A stretch of 64,000 nucleotides of DNA from Flavobacterium sp. M31R6. Its GTDB lineage: Bacteria > Bacteroidota > Bacteroidia > Flavobacteriales > Flavobacteriaceae. The notes under the pieces are model-generated. The model was not told where the DNA came from. It saw only the letters and a list, made by a program, of their open reading frames with translations, and did no database searches. Location of the stretch: NCBI RefSeq assembly GCF_013284035.1, contig NZ_CP054141.1:2170001-2234000 (forward strand). The letters are read 5' to 3'. The position numbers and the translations under genes are program-made. Positions 18,502-28,400 of the stretch are shown in pieces. Each line of letters opens with the position of its first letter. The stretch's first letter is position 1.

Positions 18502-19704
18502 ATGAATATAGGAGTCGCCATAACAGGAATGGGTATCATTTCTTCAATCGGTAATTCGGTTGAGGAGAACTACAATGCATTGCTGAAAAGTCAAGTTGGA
18601 ATTACTACTATCGAAAATATAGCAACAGTACATGTTGATGTAATAAAGGTTGGCGAAATAAAGAAAACCAATCAGGAGTTAATTGAAGAATTGCAATTAG
18701 GGAAAGATAATAATTTTTCCAGAACGGCTATGTTGGGAACAATTGCAGCTAAACAAGCCTTGAAAAATGCAGGTATAACTTCAATTAATGAATACAGAAC
18801 TGGATTAATTTCGGCGACGAGTGTTGGCGGAATGGATATGACTGAACGCTATTACCACGAATATTTTGATAATCCCGAAGTTGTAAAATACATTAGCAGT
18901 CATAATGCCGGTGATAATTCCGAAAAAATTGCCAGTGAATTAGGACTGAAAGGCATGGTAACTACGATTAGCACGGCCTGTTCGTCTGCGGCAAATGCTA
19001 TTATGTTGGGAGCTCGATTAATAAAATTAGGTAAATTAGACAGAGTTATTGTGGGAGGAACCGATGCTTTGTCCAAATTTACTATTAATGGTTTCAAAAC
19101 GCTAATGATTTTATCGGATGGGTATAATAAACCATTTGATAATGACCGAAACGGATTGAATCTTGGTGAAGCTGCTGCTTATTTGGTTTTGGAATCAGAG
19201 GAATTGGTTAAAAAAGAAAATAAAAAAGTATTGGCAAGAGTTTCCGGATATGGAAATGCCAACGATGCTTTTCATCAAACCGCTTCTTCAGAAAACGGAG
19301 ATGGTGCTTTTTTGGCAATGGAAAAAGCTTTTAAAATAGCTCAATTGCAACCAGAACAAATCGATTATATCAATGTTCACGGTACAGCGACTCCCAATAA
19401 TGATTTGTCCGAAGGTAGAGCGATAGCCCGATTGTTTGGAGAAAGTAAAGTACCGGATTTTAGTTCAACCAAACCGTTTACTGGGCATACTTTGGCGGCT
19501 GCGGCTGCTATTGAAGCAGTTTACAGTGTATTGGCTATTCAGAATAATGTGGTTTTCCCAAATCTGAATTTTAAAACACCAATGGAAGAATTTAATCTTC
19601 TGCCACAAACGACTCTAAAACACAAAAACATAGAACACGTACTTTCTAATTCTTTTGGATTTGGAGGAAATTGTTCAACTCTTATATTTTCTAAAAGCGA
19701 ATAA
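18502..19704 (+). CDS. Beta-ketoacyl-ACP synthase (FabF/ApeO-like)
   Basis: 400 residues with an intact triad: Cys160 in STACSSAANA, His293 in NVHGTATPNND and His329 in TGHTLAAAAA. The following gene is a ketosynthase homologue that lacks these residues, so the pair resembles a KS plus chain-length-factor heterodimer as known for aryl polyene (ApeO-ApeC) and type II polyketide systems. This is the best candidate for the main polyene-elongating enzyme. Confidence 0.87.
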   Translation: MNIGVAITGMGIISSIGNSVEENYNALLKSQVGITTIENIATVHVDVIKVGEIKKTNQELIEELQLGKDNNFSRTAMLGTIAAKQALKNAGITSINEYRTGLISATSVGGMDMTERYYHEYFDNPEVVKYISSHNAGDNSEKIASELGLKGMVTTISTACSSAANAIMLGARLIKLGKLDRVIVGGTDALSKFTINGFKTLMILSDGYNKPFDNDRNGLNLGEAAAYLVLESEELVKKENKKVLARVSGYGNANDAFHQTASSENGDGAFLAMEKAFKIAQLQPEQIDYINVHGTATPNNDLSEGRAIARLFGESKVPDFSSTKPFTGHTLAAAAAIEAVYSVLAIQNNVVFPNLNFKTPMEEFNLLPQTTLKHKNIEHVLSNSFGFGGNCSTLIFSKSE

Positions 19705-19713
19705 GAACAACGT

Positions 19714-20778
19714 ATGAAAAAGACATATATCAATGGATTAGGTTGTATTTCGGTTCAAAAAACGTTCGACACTGTTTTTTTGGAAGAAGCAGAATTAAAC
19801 GAAAATGATACTATTTTACCATTAAAAACACCTGTTTACAAAGATTTTATACCTCCAGTTGCCATCAGAAGAATGGCAAAAGGAGTCAAAAATGGTATTG
19901 TGGCTTCTGCTCTTGCTCTTAGAGAAGCAAAGTTGGAAACCGTTGACGCAATAATTACAGGAACGGGAATGGGATGCATTGAAGACTCTGAGAAGTTTTT
20001 GAAAGCCATATTGGATAATGACGAACAATTTTTGACTCCCACTTCTTTTATTCAATCGACGCACAATACGGTTGGAGGTCAAATTGCTTTGGGATTGCAA
20101 TGCAAAGCCTATAATCTGACGTATGTAAATGGTTCTGTTTCTTTTGAATCTGCTCTTTTTGACGCCAAAATGATGATTGAAGAAGAAGAAGCTTCAAGCA
20201 TATTGGTTGGAGGAATTGATGAAACTGCCGATTATACCATGTCATTGTTTAAATTGGCAGGATTTATAAAGAAAGAAAATCAAGGACCATATTCGATTTT
20301 AGGGTCTACTACAAAAGGAGTCGTTTTTGGTGAAGGAGCCACTTTTTTTGCTTTAGAAAACGAAATAAGAGAGAATACAATTGCCGAAATTTTGGATGTA
20401 GAAATCCTTAATAAATTGAATGTGTCGGAAGTTGAAAATAAAATCCTTGCTTTTCTTGCTGCCAATAGTTTAGAAATTACCGATATTGATGCAGTTTTGC
20501 TGGGTTATAATGGAGATGTGGATTCTGACTTATATTATAAAAATCTGTCTAATACAACTTTTGTAAACACACCACAAGTATATTACAAGCATTTGAGTGG
20601 GGAGTACGATACGGCTTCGGCATTTGGGTTATGGGTTGGATCCAAAATTATCCAAACTCAAAATATTCCTGATATTATAAAGCTAAATGCGTTGGATAAA
20701 CAATCCTATAAAACAATTCTTTTGTACAATCAACGCAACGGAATTGATCATAGTTTCACTTTAATCTCGAGCTGTTGA
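19714..20778 (+). CDS. Chain-length-factor-like ketosynthase homologue
   Basis: 354 residues. Thiolase-fold landmarks remain (TGTGMGCIEDS, FIQSTHNTVGGQIAL, GEGATFFALE), but the nucleophile segment reads YVNGSVSFES with Ser in place of Cys, and the His motifs of the C-terminal half (HGTAT, GHT) are missing. It is therefore not expected to condense by itself; it probably sets chain length in a heterodimer with the ketosynthase just upstream (9-base gap). It ends in a TGA overlapped by the next TTG start. Confidence 0.75.
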   Translation: MKKTYINGLGCISVQKTFDTVFLEEAELNENDTILPLKTPVYKDFIPPVAIRRMAKGVKNGIVASALALREAKLETVDAIITGTGMGCIEDSEKFLKAILDNDEQFLTPTSFIQSTHNTVGGQIALGLQCKAYNLTYVNGSVSFESALFDAKMMIEEEEASSILVGGIDETADYTMSLFKLAGFIKKENQGPYSILGSTTKGVVFGEGATFFALENEIRENTIAEILDVEILNKLNVSEVENKILAFLAANSLEITDIDAVLLGYNGDVDSDLYYKNLSNTTFVNTPQVYYKHLSGEYDTASAFGLWVGSKIIQTQNIPDIIKLNALDKQSYKTILLYNQRNGIDHSFTLISSC

Positions 20779-21548
20779 AACATAAAATAGTAAATGCTTT
20801 TTTTGTTTTGGTTTTAATGCTGCTCGTTATGGTAAGTTTTTTTGCAGTGGTAGAAATCAAGTATTTTGCGCTTGTCGCTTGTCTTTGGTTATTGATTGTG
20901 TTTTGGGGTTCTACGTTTATTGCTTCCAATTATCATGTCAAAACCTACTGCAGCAATCCATTCGAAACCGAAAAAAAAATTGCTCTTACCTTTGATGATG
21001 GTCCGAATGAAATGACGTTGTTGGTTTTGGATGTTTTGAGAAAATACAACGCTAAGGCCACTTTTTTTTGCGTTGGAAAAAATATAGAAGTACATCCTAA
21101 TATTTTAAAGAAGATAATAGATGAAGGACATATCGTAGGAAATCATTCCTATAGTCATTCGCCTTTTTTTGATTTTTACAGAAAAAATCAAGTGATTACC
21201 GAAATTAGACAAACCGATGCTTTGATTGAATCTGTTTTAGGAAAAAAGCCAACGCTTTTCAGACCGCCTTATGGTGTTACGAATCCTTCCATTCGTAGAG
21301 CACTATCAGTTACGAAGCACAAGACGGTCGGTTGGAATATTAGATCTTTGGATGGAGTTGTCAAAAATGAAGAATTTCTTTTGAATCGAATTATAAAAAG
21401 AATTAAACCTGGAGGAATCGTACTTTTGCACGATACATCGATTCAAACGGTAAATGTGTTAGAACAATTGCTATCGTTTTTAAAAACCAATAATTATACC
21501 GTTGTTCCTTTAGAAGAACTTCTGAATATAAAAGCTTATGAAGACTAA
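20775..21548 (+). CDS. Polysaccharide deacetylase family protein (NodB domain)
   Basis: 257 residues, TTG start overlapping the preceding stop. Two N-terminal membrane segments (residues 5-50) anchor a NodB domain: ALTFDDGPNE (metal Asp pair), GNHSYSHSP (HxxxH), FRPPYGVT and LLHDTS. All catalytic motifs are present, so it should remove N- or O-acetyl groups on the periplasmic side. Its substrate in a pigment cluster is not known; a glycolipid carrier or cell-wall sugar is possible. Confidence 0.82.
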   Translation: MKHKIVNAFFVLVLMLLVMVSFFAVVEIKYFALVACLWLLIVFWGSTFIASNYHVKTYCSNPFETEKKIALTFDDGPNEMTLLVLDVLRKYNAKATFFCVGKNIEVHPNILKKIIDEGHIVGNHSYSHSPFFDFYRKNQVITEIRQTDALIESVLGKKPTLFRPPYGVTNPSIRRALSVTKHKTVGWNIRSLDGVVKNEEFLLNRIIKRIKPGGIVLLHDTSIQTVNVLEQLLSFLKTNNYTVVPLEELLNIKAYED

Positions 21549-22173
21549 AATTTTTCTATTACTGATTTTTTTGAATATTTCCATTTTTAAATCTTTGGCT
21601 CAAGAACAAAAAATGAGCGAAAGTGAAATTGCTGCATTCAAACAATCTGTTGCGGTAGTGTCCACGAAAATCAAGACTTTGAGTACTGATTTTGTGCAAT
21701 ACAAACATCTTGATTTCCTGTCAAAAGATATTGAAACTTCTGGTAAAATGGTTTTCAAAGAACCTAATTCATTGCTCTGGCAGTACAAAAAACCATACAG
21801 TTATTCGATTGTTTTTAAAAACGGAAAAATACTGATTAATGATGAAGGAAAGAAAAGTGCTGTAGATATTGGAAACAGCAAATTATTTGGAAAAATCAAC
21901 AGACTGATTGTGGGAAGCGTGAGTGGCGATTTATTTGATGATAAGGAGTTTTCTATTTCGTATTTTAAAAACAAAGATCAAAATATTACCAAGTTTATTC
22001 CAAAAGATGCGACGCTCAAAAAATACATCAAGCAAATTGAATTGACTTTTGACAAAGAAGATGCTACGGTTGTTCAGGTCAAATTATTGGAATCATCTGC
22101 AGATTTTACCCGAATTGTATTAAAAAACAAAGTAATCAATGGCAAAGTCGATGAAGCTTCTTTTACGAATTAG
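21538..22173 (+). CDS. LolA-family outer-membrane lipoprotein carrier
   Basis: 211 residues. Signal peptide KTKIFLLLIFLNISIFKSLAQ, then a LolA-like beta-barrel half: TLSTDFVQYKHLDFLSKDIETSG, FKEPNSLLWQYKKPYSY and the late KYIKQIELTFDKEDATV. It binds acyl chains in its cavity and ferries lipid cargo through the periplasm. It overlaps the deacetylase gene by 11 bases. A second LolA homologue, at 43952, lies outside the cluster, so this one is probably dedicated to the pigment. Confidence 0.82.
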   Translation: MKTKIFLLLIFLNISIFKSLAQEQKMSESEIAAFKQSVAVVSTKIKTLSTDFVQYKHLDFLSKDIETSGKMVFKEPNSLLWQYKKPYSYSIVFKNGKILINDEGKKSAVDIGNSKLFGKINRLIVGSVSGDLFDDKEFSISYFKNKDQNITKFIPKDATLKKYIKQIELTFDKEDATVVQVKLLESSADFTRIVLKNKVINGKVDEASFTN

Positions 22174-22786
22174 CAGTATTCTGGTACTTGTTTTATCATC
22201 CTGTTCAGCTAATAAAGTGGTACAAGATTATAAAAGTGCACCTTTAGAAAAAACGTCTTTGGAAGTCCCTTATTTTTCAAATCCCGCAATGGATTATGTT
22301 TACAAAGCAAACATTACAGTTTATGGTAATGAGCTAACGGGTATCTTTATTGCCAAGAAAATAAATGATACCACGCATAGAGTGGTGTTTACTACCGAAT
22401 TTGGAAATAAACTAATGGATTTTGAAATTTCAGAGACTGATTTCAAAGTCAATTTCATTCAGGAAGAACTGGACAGAAAAATAGTGATTAACACTTTGAT
22501 CAACGATTTTAGATTGCTTTTGCGAAGTCATTACACCATAAGCGAACAGTTTGAGAATAACGAAAATAATGTTTATAAGGCATTAGATAAAGACAAAATG
22601 AATTATCTATTCGTTTCAAAAACAACAAATAAAATAAATAGAGTTGTACATGCGTCTAAAAGAAAAGAAATAATAAACCTCATTTATACTTCAGAAAACG
22701 ATATTTTTGCTGAGAAGATTGTTATTCAGCATCAAAACATAAAATTAAAAATAGAACTGAATTATTTTAACCAACAAGCCAATTAA
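22151..22786 (+). CDS. Lipoprotein of the flexirubin cluster
   Basis: 211 residues from ATG 22151 (an ATG 12 bases upstream is also in frame). KLLLRISSILVLVLSSC is a lipoprotein signal with the Cys at the lipobox, followed by SANK, so export to the outer membrane is likely. The mature part is rich in beta strands and has no recognised catalytic motif. It overlaps the lolA-like gene, and the two probably form a LolA-LolB-like relay for pigment delivery. That role is inferred. Confidence 0.7.
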   Translation: MKLLLRISSILVLVLSSCSANKVVQDYKSAPLEKTSLEVPYFSNPAMDYVYKANITVYGNELTGIFIAKKINDTTHRVVFTTEFGNKLMDFEISETDFKVNFIQEELDRKIVINTLINDFRLLLRSHYTISEQFENNENNVYKALDKDKMNYLFVSKTTNKINRVVHASKRKEIINLIYTSENDIFAEKIVIQHQNIKLKIELNYFNQQAN

Positions 22787-22791
22787 CCATT

Positions 22792-23397
22792 ATGAATAAA
22801 AGAACTAAAGGAATACTGATTTTACTTTTTTTGTTTTTTGGAATAGTACAAACACGTGCTCAGGTGAGTTTTAGACCCGGATTTAGAGGAGGAGCCAATT
22901 TTAGTCATTTCACGAAAGGAAGTAATTATTATGCAGATCCTTATGCCCCTGCTTATCCAAGCGTTTCAACTGTCGATTATTCAACTAAAACGGACTTTTA
23001 TATTGGCTTTTATGGCACTTTGAAACTGTCCAAATATTATTCTTTGCAACCGGAAATTGATTATTCATCGCAAGGTTCAAATTATAGATCGGGAACCAAC
23101 AATGAAATTACTTTGGATGTTGATTATTTATCTTTTGAAGTTCTGAATAAATTTACTTTTAACGATAGATTCAATATGCATTTTGGCCCAACCCTTGATT
23201 TTGTAACAAGTACAAACTTCAATACGGATGCGAATGTTGATATGGCTTTTGTTTTGGGAATGGGAATTAATTTAACACGCAATTTTGGAATTGAAGGAAG
23301 AGTTAAAAAAGGAATAATTCCTGTTGTTGATTTTAATGATAACCATACTAATGTGGTCTTTTCGATAGGTGGAACTTATACTTTTGATGTAAAATAA
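22792..23397 (+). CDS. Outer-membrane beta-barrel protein
   Basis: 201 residues. Signal peptide ILILLFLFFGIVQTRAQ, then an 8-strand-type barrel: GFRGGANFSHF, KLSKYYSLQPEIDYSSQGS, FNMHFGPTLDFV and the C-terminal VVFSIGGTYTFDVK ending in an aromatic-hydrophobic strand. This matches the PorT/OMP beta-barrel domain proteins common in Bacteroidota. It starts 6 bases after the lipoprotein gene. It may place or hold the pigment at the outer membrane. Confidence 0.78.
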   Translation: MNKRTKGILILLFLFFGIVQTRAQVSFRPGFRGGANFSHFTKGSNYYADPYAPAYPSVSTVDYSTKTDFYIGFYGTLKLSKYYSLQPEIDYSSQGSNYRSGTNNEITLDVDYLSFEVLNKFTFNDRFNMHFGPTLDFVTSTNFNTDANVDMAFVLGMGINLTRNFGIEGRVKKGIIPVVDFNDNHTNVVFSIGGTYTFDVK

Positions 23398-23401
23398 AGC
23401 T

Positions 23402-23773
23402 ATGTTATTAAAAGATTTTTATAAAATAATTTCATTGGAAAATACTGTCGATTCTAAATATAAGGCAGTGATTTCAATCAATGAGCAGCACGATGTTTTT
23501 AAAGGACATTTTCCTGGAAACCCGATAATGCCGGGTGTTTGTATGATGCAAATTATAAAAGAGCTGACGGAGCAAATTACTGGCAGTTCTTTGTTTATGC
23601 AATCATTATCCAATGTGAAATTTATGGCATTGATTAATCCGTTTCAAACCCCAGAATTACTTTTGGAATTGGATATTACCACAACAGAGGATAATTTGGT
23701 TAAAGTTAAAAATGTGAGCTATTTTGATGAAACCATTGCTTTGAAATTGAGCAGTGTTTACAGAAAAGTTTAG
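23402..23773 (+). CDS. Hotdog-fold 3-hydroxyacyl-ACP dehydratase-like protein
   Basis: 123 residues. FKGHFPGNPIMPGVCMMQII is the FabA/FabZ-like GHFPxxPxMPG motif, which places a His and a Pro-rich loop at the active-site tunnel. It is the third hotdog protein of the cluster and is shorter than FabZ. Dehydratases of this ApeI/ApeP style act on ACP-bound hydroxy acids. It lies 4 bases after the barrel gene. Confidence 0.78.
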   Translation: MLLKDFYKIISLENTVDSKYKAVISINEQHDVFKGHFPGNPIMPGVCMMQIIKELTEQITGSSLFMQSLSNVKFMALINPFQTPELLLELDITTTEDNLVKVKNVSYFDETIALKLSSVYRKV

Positions 23774-23807
23774 ATTAAAAACGTATTAATTTTTTAATTT
23801 TACCTAA

Positions 23808-24290
23808 ATGAAAACTATCTTTTTAGCCTTTTTTTTATTCCTTTTCAGTAGTCCTTCCATTATTGAAATTAGAAAATTGTATGCTGGCGCCAATAACTCG
23901 GAAAGTAATGCCAAAGAGTTTGCTGCAAAGTTGAATGGGGTAAGCAAAGAGGATAGTAAAACTCTGGTTGCCTACAAAGGCGCTTCATTGGCAATTCTTT
24001 CAAAACTGGAAAAGAAAGTATCGGACAAGTCCAAAAAATTCAAGGAAGGTTCGAGTTTAATTGAGTATGCTGTGGCAAATGAACCCAACGCTATAGAAAT
24101 AAGGATGATTAGATTGAGTATTCAGGAAAATGTTCCAAAGATTGTTAATTATAGAGGAAATAAAAAAGAAGACGCAACCTTTTTATTGGATCATTATAAA
24201 GAGCAAACTGGGGCTTTGAGAACCTATATTGGTGATTTTATTGTACAGTCAAAAAGTTTTACAACTGCCGAGAAACAATCAATCAAATAG
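23808..24290 (+). CDS. Exported hypothetical protein of the flexirubin cluster
   Basis: 160 residues. The N-terminus KTIFLAFFLFLFSSPSIIEI is a signal peptide or signal anchor. The rest is helical and lysine-rich, with no Cys lipobox. The segment LIEYAVANEPNAIEIRMIRLSIQENVP gives no catalytic clue. It is co-oriented and close to its neighbours (34 and 16 bases). Function unknown; a periplasmic helper is likely. Confidence 0.6.
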   Translation: MKTIFLAFFLFLFSSPSIIEIRKLYAGANNSESNAKEFAAKLNGVSKEDSKTLVAYKGASLAILSKLEKKVSDKSKKFKEGSSLIEYAVANEPNAIEIRMIRLSIQENVPKIVNYRGNKKEDATFLLDHYKEQTGALRTYIGDFIVQSKSFTTAEKQSIK

Positions 24291-24306
24291 TTAAAGAATC
24301 GAGTAA

Positions 24307-25488
24307 ATGAATACTAGCTTTCCCGAAATGGTAGGTTTTGAAAAATACAAAGTTTGTGTTATTGTGCCCACGTACAATAATCACAAGACTTTAAAACGAG
24401 TTTTGGATTCGGTTTTGCAATATACTTCCAATGTTATTGTGGTCAATGATGGCTCTACAGACAGTACCACTCAGATTCTGGAAACCTACTCTGATTTGGT
24501 TCAAATTCACCATTCCAAAAACAGCGGAAAAGGAATGGCGATACGCAATGGCTTCAAAAAGGCATTGGAATTAAATTACAATTATGCGATTACCATAGAT
24601 TCTGACGGACAACATTTCGCCTCAGACATTCCTAGCTTTATTGAGACTCTAGAAACGAATGAAGATGAGCTCTTGATAGGCTGCCGAAATATGACCCAGG
24701 AAAATGTGCCTAAAAAAAGCAGTTTTGGAAATAAATTTTCTAATTTTTGGTTTTGGTTTGAAACGGGAAATAGGCTCGCAGATACCCAATCGGGTTTTAG
24801 AATGTACCCTTTACGAAAAATTCCGAGGCGCTATTTTACCAATAAATTTGAGTTTGAAATTGAAGTTATTGTTCGGTCGGCTTGGAAAGGTATTCCGGTA
24901 AGGAACATTCCGGTTCAGGTTTTGTACGATCCTGCTGAAAGGGTTTCTCATTTTAGGCCTTTCAAAGATTTTACCCGAATCAGTATTCTAAACACCGTTT
25001 TGGTTACCATTGCTATAGTTTATATCAAGCCGAGAGATTTTTTTCTGAAACTAAAAAAAAAAGGACTTAAGAAATTTTTCCTTGAAAACATATTAGAAAG
25101 CAGTGATTCGAATGCCAAAAAAGCATTTTCAATCGCGCTCGGGGTTTTTATCGGGATTTGTCCTTTTTGGGGATTTCAAACCATTCTTGTCTTGTCTTTG
25201 GCGGTTTTGCTGAAGCTGAATAAAGCCATTGCTTTTACCTTTTCCAATATCAGCTTTCCACCTTTCATTCCGTTTATTATTTATGGTTCGCTAAAAATTG
25301 GCAGTTTTTTTGTTACTAGCGATAAATCTTTGATTTTGAATTCGGATATGACTTTTGTCGATATCCAAAAAAACATAGCCCAATATGTTGTCGGAAGTTT
25401 TATTTTAGCGACTTTTATGGCTATTCTATTTGGTCTTACGAGTTATTTGCTTCTCGCTTGGGTAGATAATTTAAAAAACAAAAAGTAG
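24307..25488 (+). CDS. Family 2 glycosyltransferase fused to DUF2062
   Basis: 393 residues. The GT-A part (about 14-240) has VCVIVPTYNNHKTL, VVNDGSTDST and ITIDSDGQHF (DxD-like metal site), typical of polyprenyl-phosphate sugar transferases. The C-terminal 130 residues hold ALGVFIGICPFWGFQT and three to four membrane segments, as in DUF2062. It could glycosylate a lipid or the pigment at the inner membrane. Aryl polyene clusters also contain a GT2 gene, often fused to an acyltransferase; here the acyltransferase is fused to the next gene instead. Confidence 0.85.
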   Translation: MNTSFPEMVGFEKYKVCVIVPTYNNHKTLKRVLDSVLQYTSNVIVVNDGSTDSTTQILETYSDLVQIHHSKNSGKGMAIRNGFKKALELNYNYAITIDSDGQHFASDIPSFIETLETNEDELLIGCRNMTQENVPKKSSFGNKFSNFWFWFETGNRLADTQSGFRMYPLRKIPRRYFTNKFEFEIEVIVRSAWKGIPVRNIPVQVLYDPAERVSHFRPFKDFTRISILNTVLVTIAIVYIKPRDFFLKLKKKGLKKFFLENILESSDSNAKKAFSIALGVFIGICPFWGFQTILVLSLAVLLKLNKAIAFTFSNISFPPFIPFIIYGSLKIGSFFVTSDKSLILNSDMTFVDIQKNIAQYVVGSFILATFMAILFGLTSYLLLAWVDNLKNKK

Positions 25489-25492
25489 CAGC

Positions 25493-28400
25493 ATGCACAA
25501 TTATCTATTCGATTTATATTCATTCATGACTAAGAGAAAGTTCCTTTCTGCAGGTATAGTAATTGCTATAGCTTTGTTTTTAGGTTTCTTTGCTTCCCAA
25601 ATAACGTTTCAGGAAAATATAAATCAGTTAATCCCGTCCAACGATAAATCTGGAGTGACTTCAAAAGTATTGGAGCAGGTTAATTTTGCCGATAAAATCA
25701 CCATCATTATTTCGACAATAGACAATGGTTCCCCCGAGAATCTGACGGAATATGCCAATGCCTTTATCGATAGTTTGGATGGTAGTTGCAAACCGTTTGT
25801 GGCAAAGGTACAAGGCAAGATTGAAGAAGAAAACATCCAGGAAACCTTTGATTTTGTGTATGCCAATCTGCCACTTTTTTTGGATCAAAAGGATTATGAG
25901 CAAATTCAGAATAAATTACAGAAAGACAGTATCGCCAATAGCGTTGCCTCCGATTACAAATCCATAATTTCTCCAGCGGGATTGGTTTCCAAAGATTTTA
26001 TTCTTCGGGATCCGCTTGGAATTTCGTTTATTGCCTTGAAGAAATTGCAACAACTGAGTGTTGGCGATGATTTTGAGATTCAAAATGGGTTCCTATTAAG
26101 CAAAGACAAAAAGAATTTATTGCTTTTTGTGACGCCTAAATTGCAAACCAATGAAACGGACAAGAATACCACTTTTATTCATAATTTGGAGAAAATCAGA
26201 GTAGATTTGAATGTACAGTTCAAAGGAAAAGTGGAAATGACTTATTTTGGAGCGACACCAGTTGCGGTTGCCAACGCGACCCAAATCAAATCCGATGTGA
26301 AAAATACTTCTATTTTTGCCGGAGTTACGTTGGTTTTAATTTTGGCTTTTTTCTATAGAAACCTGTCAACCCCGATAATTATTTTTATTCCATCTTTGTT
26401 CGGAGCTCTTTTTGCTTTAGCAGTTTTGTATTTCTGTAAAGGGAGTATTTCGGCCATTTCTTTGGGTATTAGTTCTATTTTGTTGGGAGAAACTACTGAT
26501 TATTCTATTTATGTTTTAACCCATTTGAGGAATAATAAAGATGTGAAATTACTCTACCGAGACATTACAAAGCCCTTGTTGCTTTGTGGTGTGACAACAT
26601 CAATCACTTTTTTGTGCCTGTTTTTTATCAAATCAGAAGCTTTGCAGGATTTGGGAATTTTTGCGGGTTTGAGTGTGGTTTCTACATCTGTTTTCTCCTT
26701 GATTTTAATACCGATTTTGTACAAGTCGAATGGAAAATTATTCATTCCAAAGCCTAATGTTATTGATAAACTCGGCGCTTATTCCTATCATAAAAATAAA
26801 TTTTTGGTTGGTTCAATGCTCTTGTTATTGGTCGTTTCGCTTTTTACCTATTCTAAGGTTACTTTCAATAATGATCTTTCGGCTTTAAATTTTATGACTC
26901 CCAAGTTAAAAATGGCCGAGAAACAGTTGGAGCATATTGCCAATGATGACTCATCAAAATCTATTTATTTGGCTACTTACGGAAAGAGTTATGAAGAAGT
27001 TGTAGCCAATAATAATCAACTTTTCAAGACATTGGAAAAGGACAAAAAAGAAAAAGGAATCTTGAATTTCAGTTCGATTGGGGGTATTGTTTTTTCGGCA
27101 GAAGTTCAAAAGCAAAAGATAGCGGAATGGAATACATTTTGGAGTTCCCAAAAAAAATCAAATCTGACGCAAGCCTTAATCAGTGAAGGAAATCAATATG
27201 GTTTTAAAACGACTACTTTTGATAGCTTTTATGAATTGTTGGATAAAAACTTTGGTCCAATATCGATTCAGGAATTCCTCAAGGTGAAATCCTTTTTCTT
27301 GGATGAGTTTATCTCCCAAAAAGACGGCTTTTATACCATTTCTACCTTGGTGAAAGTACCTAAAGTAAAAAGGGATGTCTTTGTGAATCAAATAAAAAAA
27401 CAACCCAATTTAGTTGTTATCGACAGGCAACAAACGAATGAAACTTTTCTTGGAACACTAAAAACAAGTTTTGAAGATCTTGTCAATTATTCTTTTATAA
27501 CCGTATTTTTTGTGTTGTTATTTGCTTTTAGAAAAATAGAATTGGCCATTATCAGCATTATCCCGATATTCATAAGTTGGATTTTTACCACCGGTCTTAT
27601 GGGAATGTTTGGATTACAATTTAATGTTTTTAACATCATTGTCTGTACTTTGATCTTCGGAATAGGAGTGGACTATAGCATCTTTATGACATCGGCATTG
27701 CAAAAGGAATATACTTTTGGAAAAATCGAATTGCCAAGTTACAGAACCTCCATTTTATTATCGGTTGCAACCACAATTTTAGGAATTGGAGTGCTTATTT
27801 TTGCGAAACATCCAGCCTTGAAATCAATAGCTTTAATTGCGATTATTGGGATATTCTCGGCACTGCTGATCACCTTTATTTTACAGCCTTTAGTGTTTCA
27901 CTTCTTTGTTACCAATCGGGTAAAAAAAGGAAAAGCTCCATATGAAATCAGACGATTATTGCATTCAACTTTTTCATTTGCCTATTTTGGTTTGGGAGGC
28001 TTTTTATATTCGATAGTGAGCGGAATTCTGATGAAAATCATGCCTTTTCCAAAAAAATCAAAACTGAGAGTTTTTCATTATATCTTATCTAAGTTTATGA
28101 AATCGGTTTTGATGAGCTATCCATCGATAAGACGAAAAATTATAAATAAATCCAATGAAAAATTTGATAAGCCAGCGGTAATTATAGCCAATCATAGTTC
28201 ATTCCTTGATATTTTGGCAGTAGGATTGTTGAGTCCCAAAATCATTTTTTTGGTAAGTGATTGGGTTTATAATTCACCTGTTTTTGGAAAAGGAGTTCGT
28301 TTGGCGGGTTTTTATCCGGTTTCAAGCGGAATGGATAACGGAGTAGAGCATTTGCGGGCCAAGGTTGAACAAGGATTTTCCATTATGGTTTTTCCCGAAG

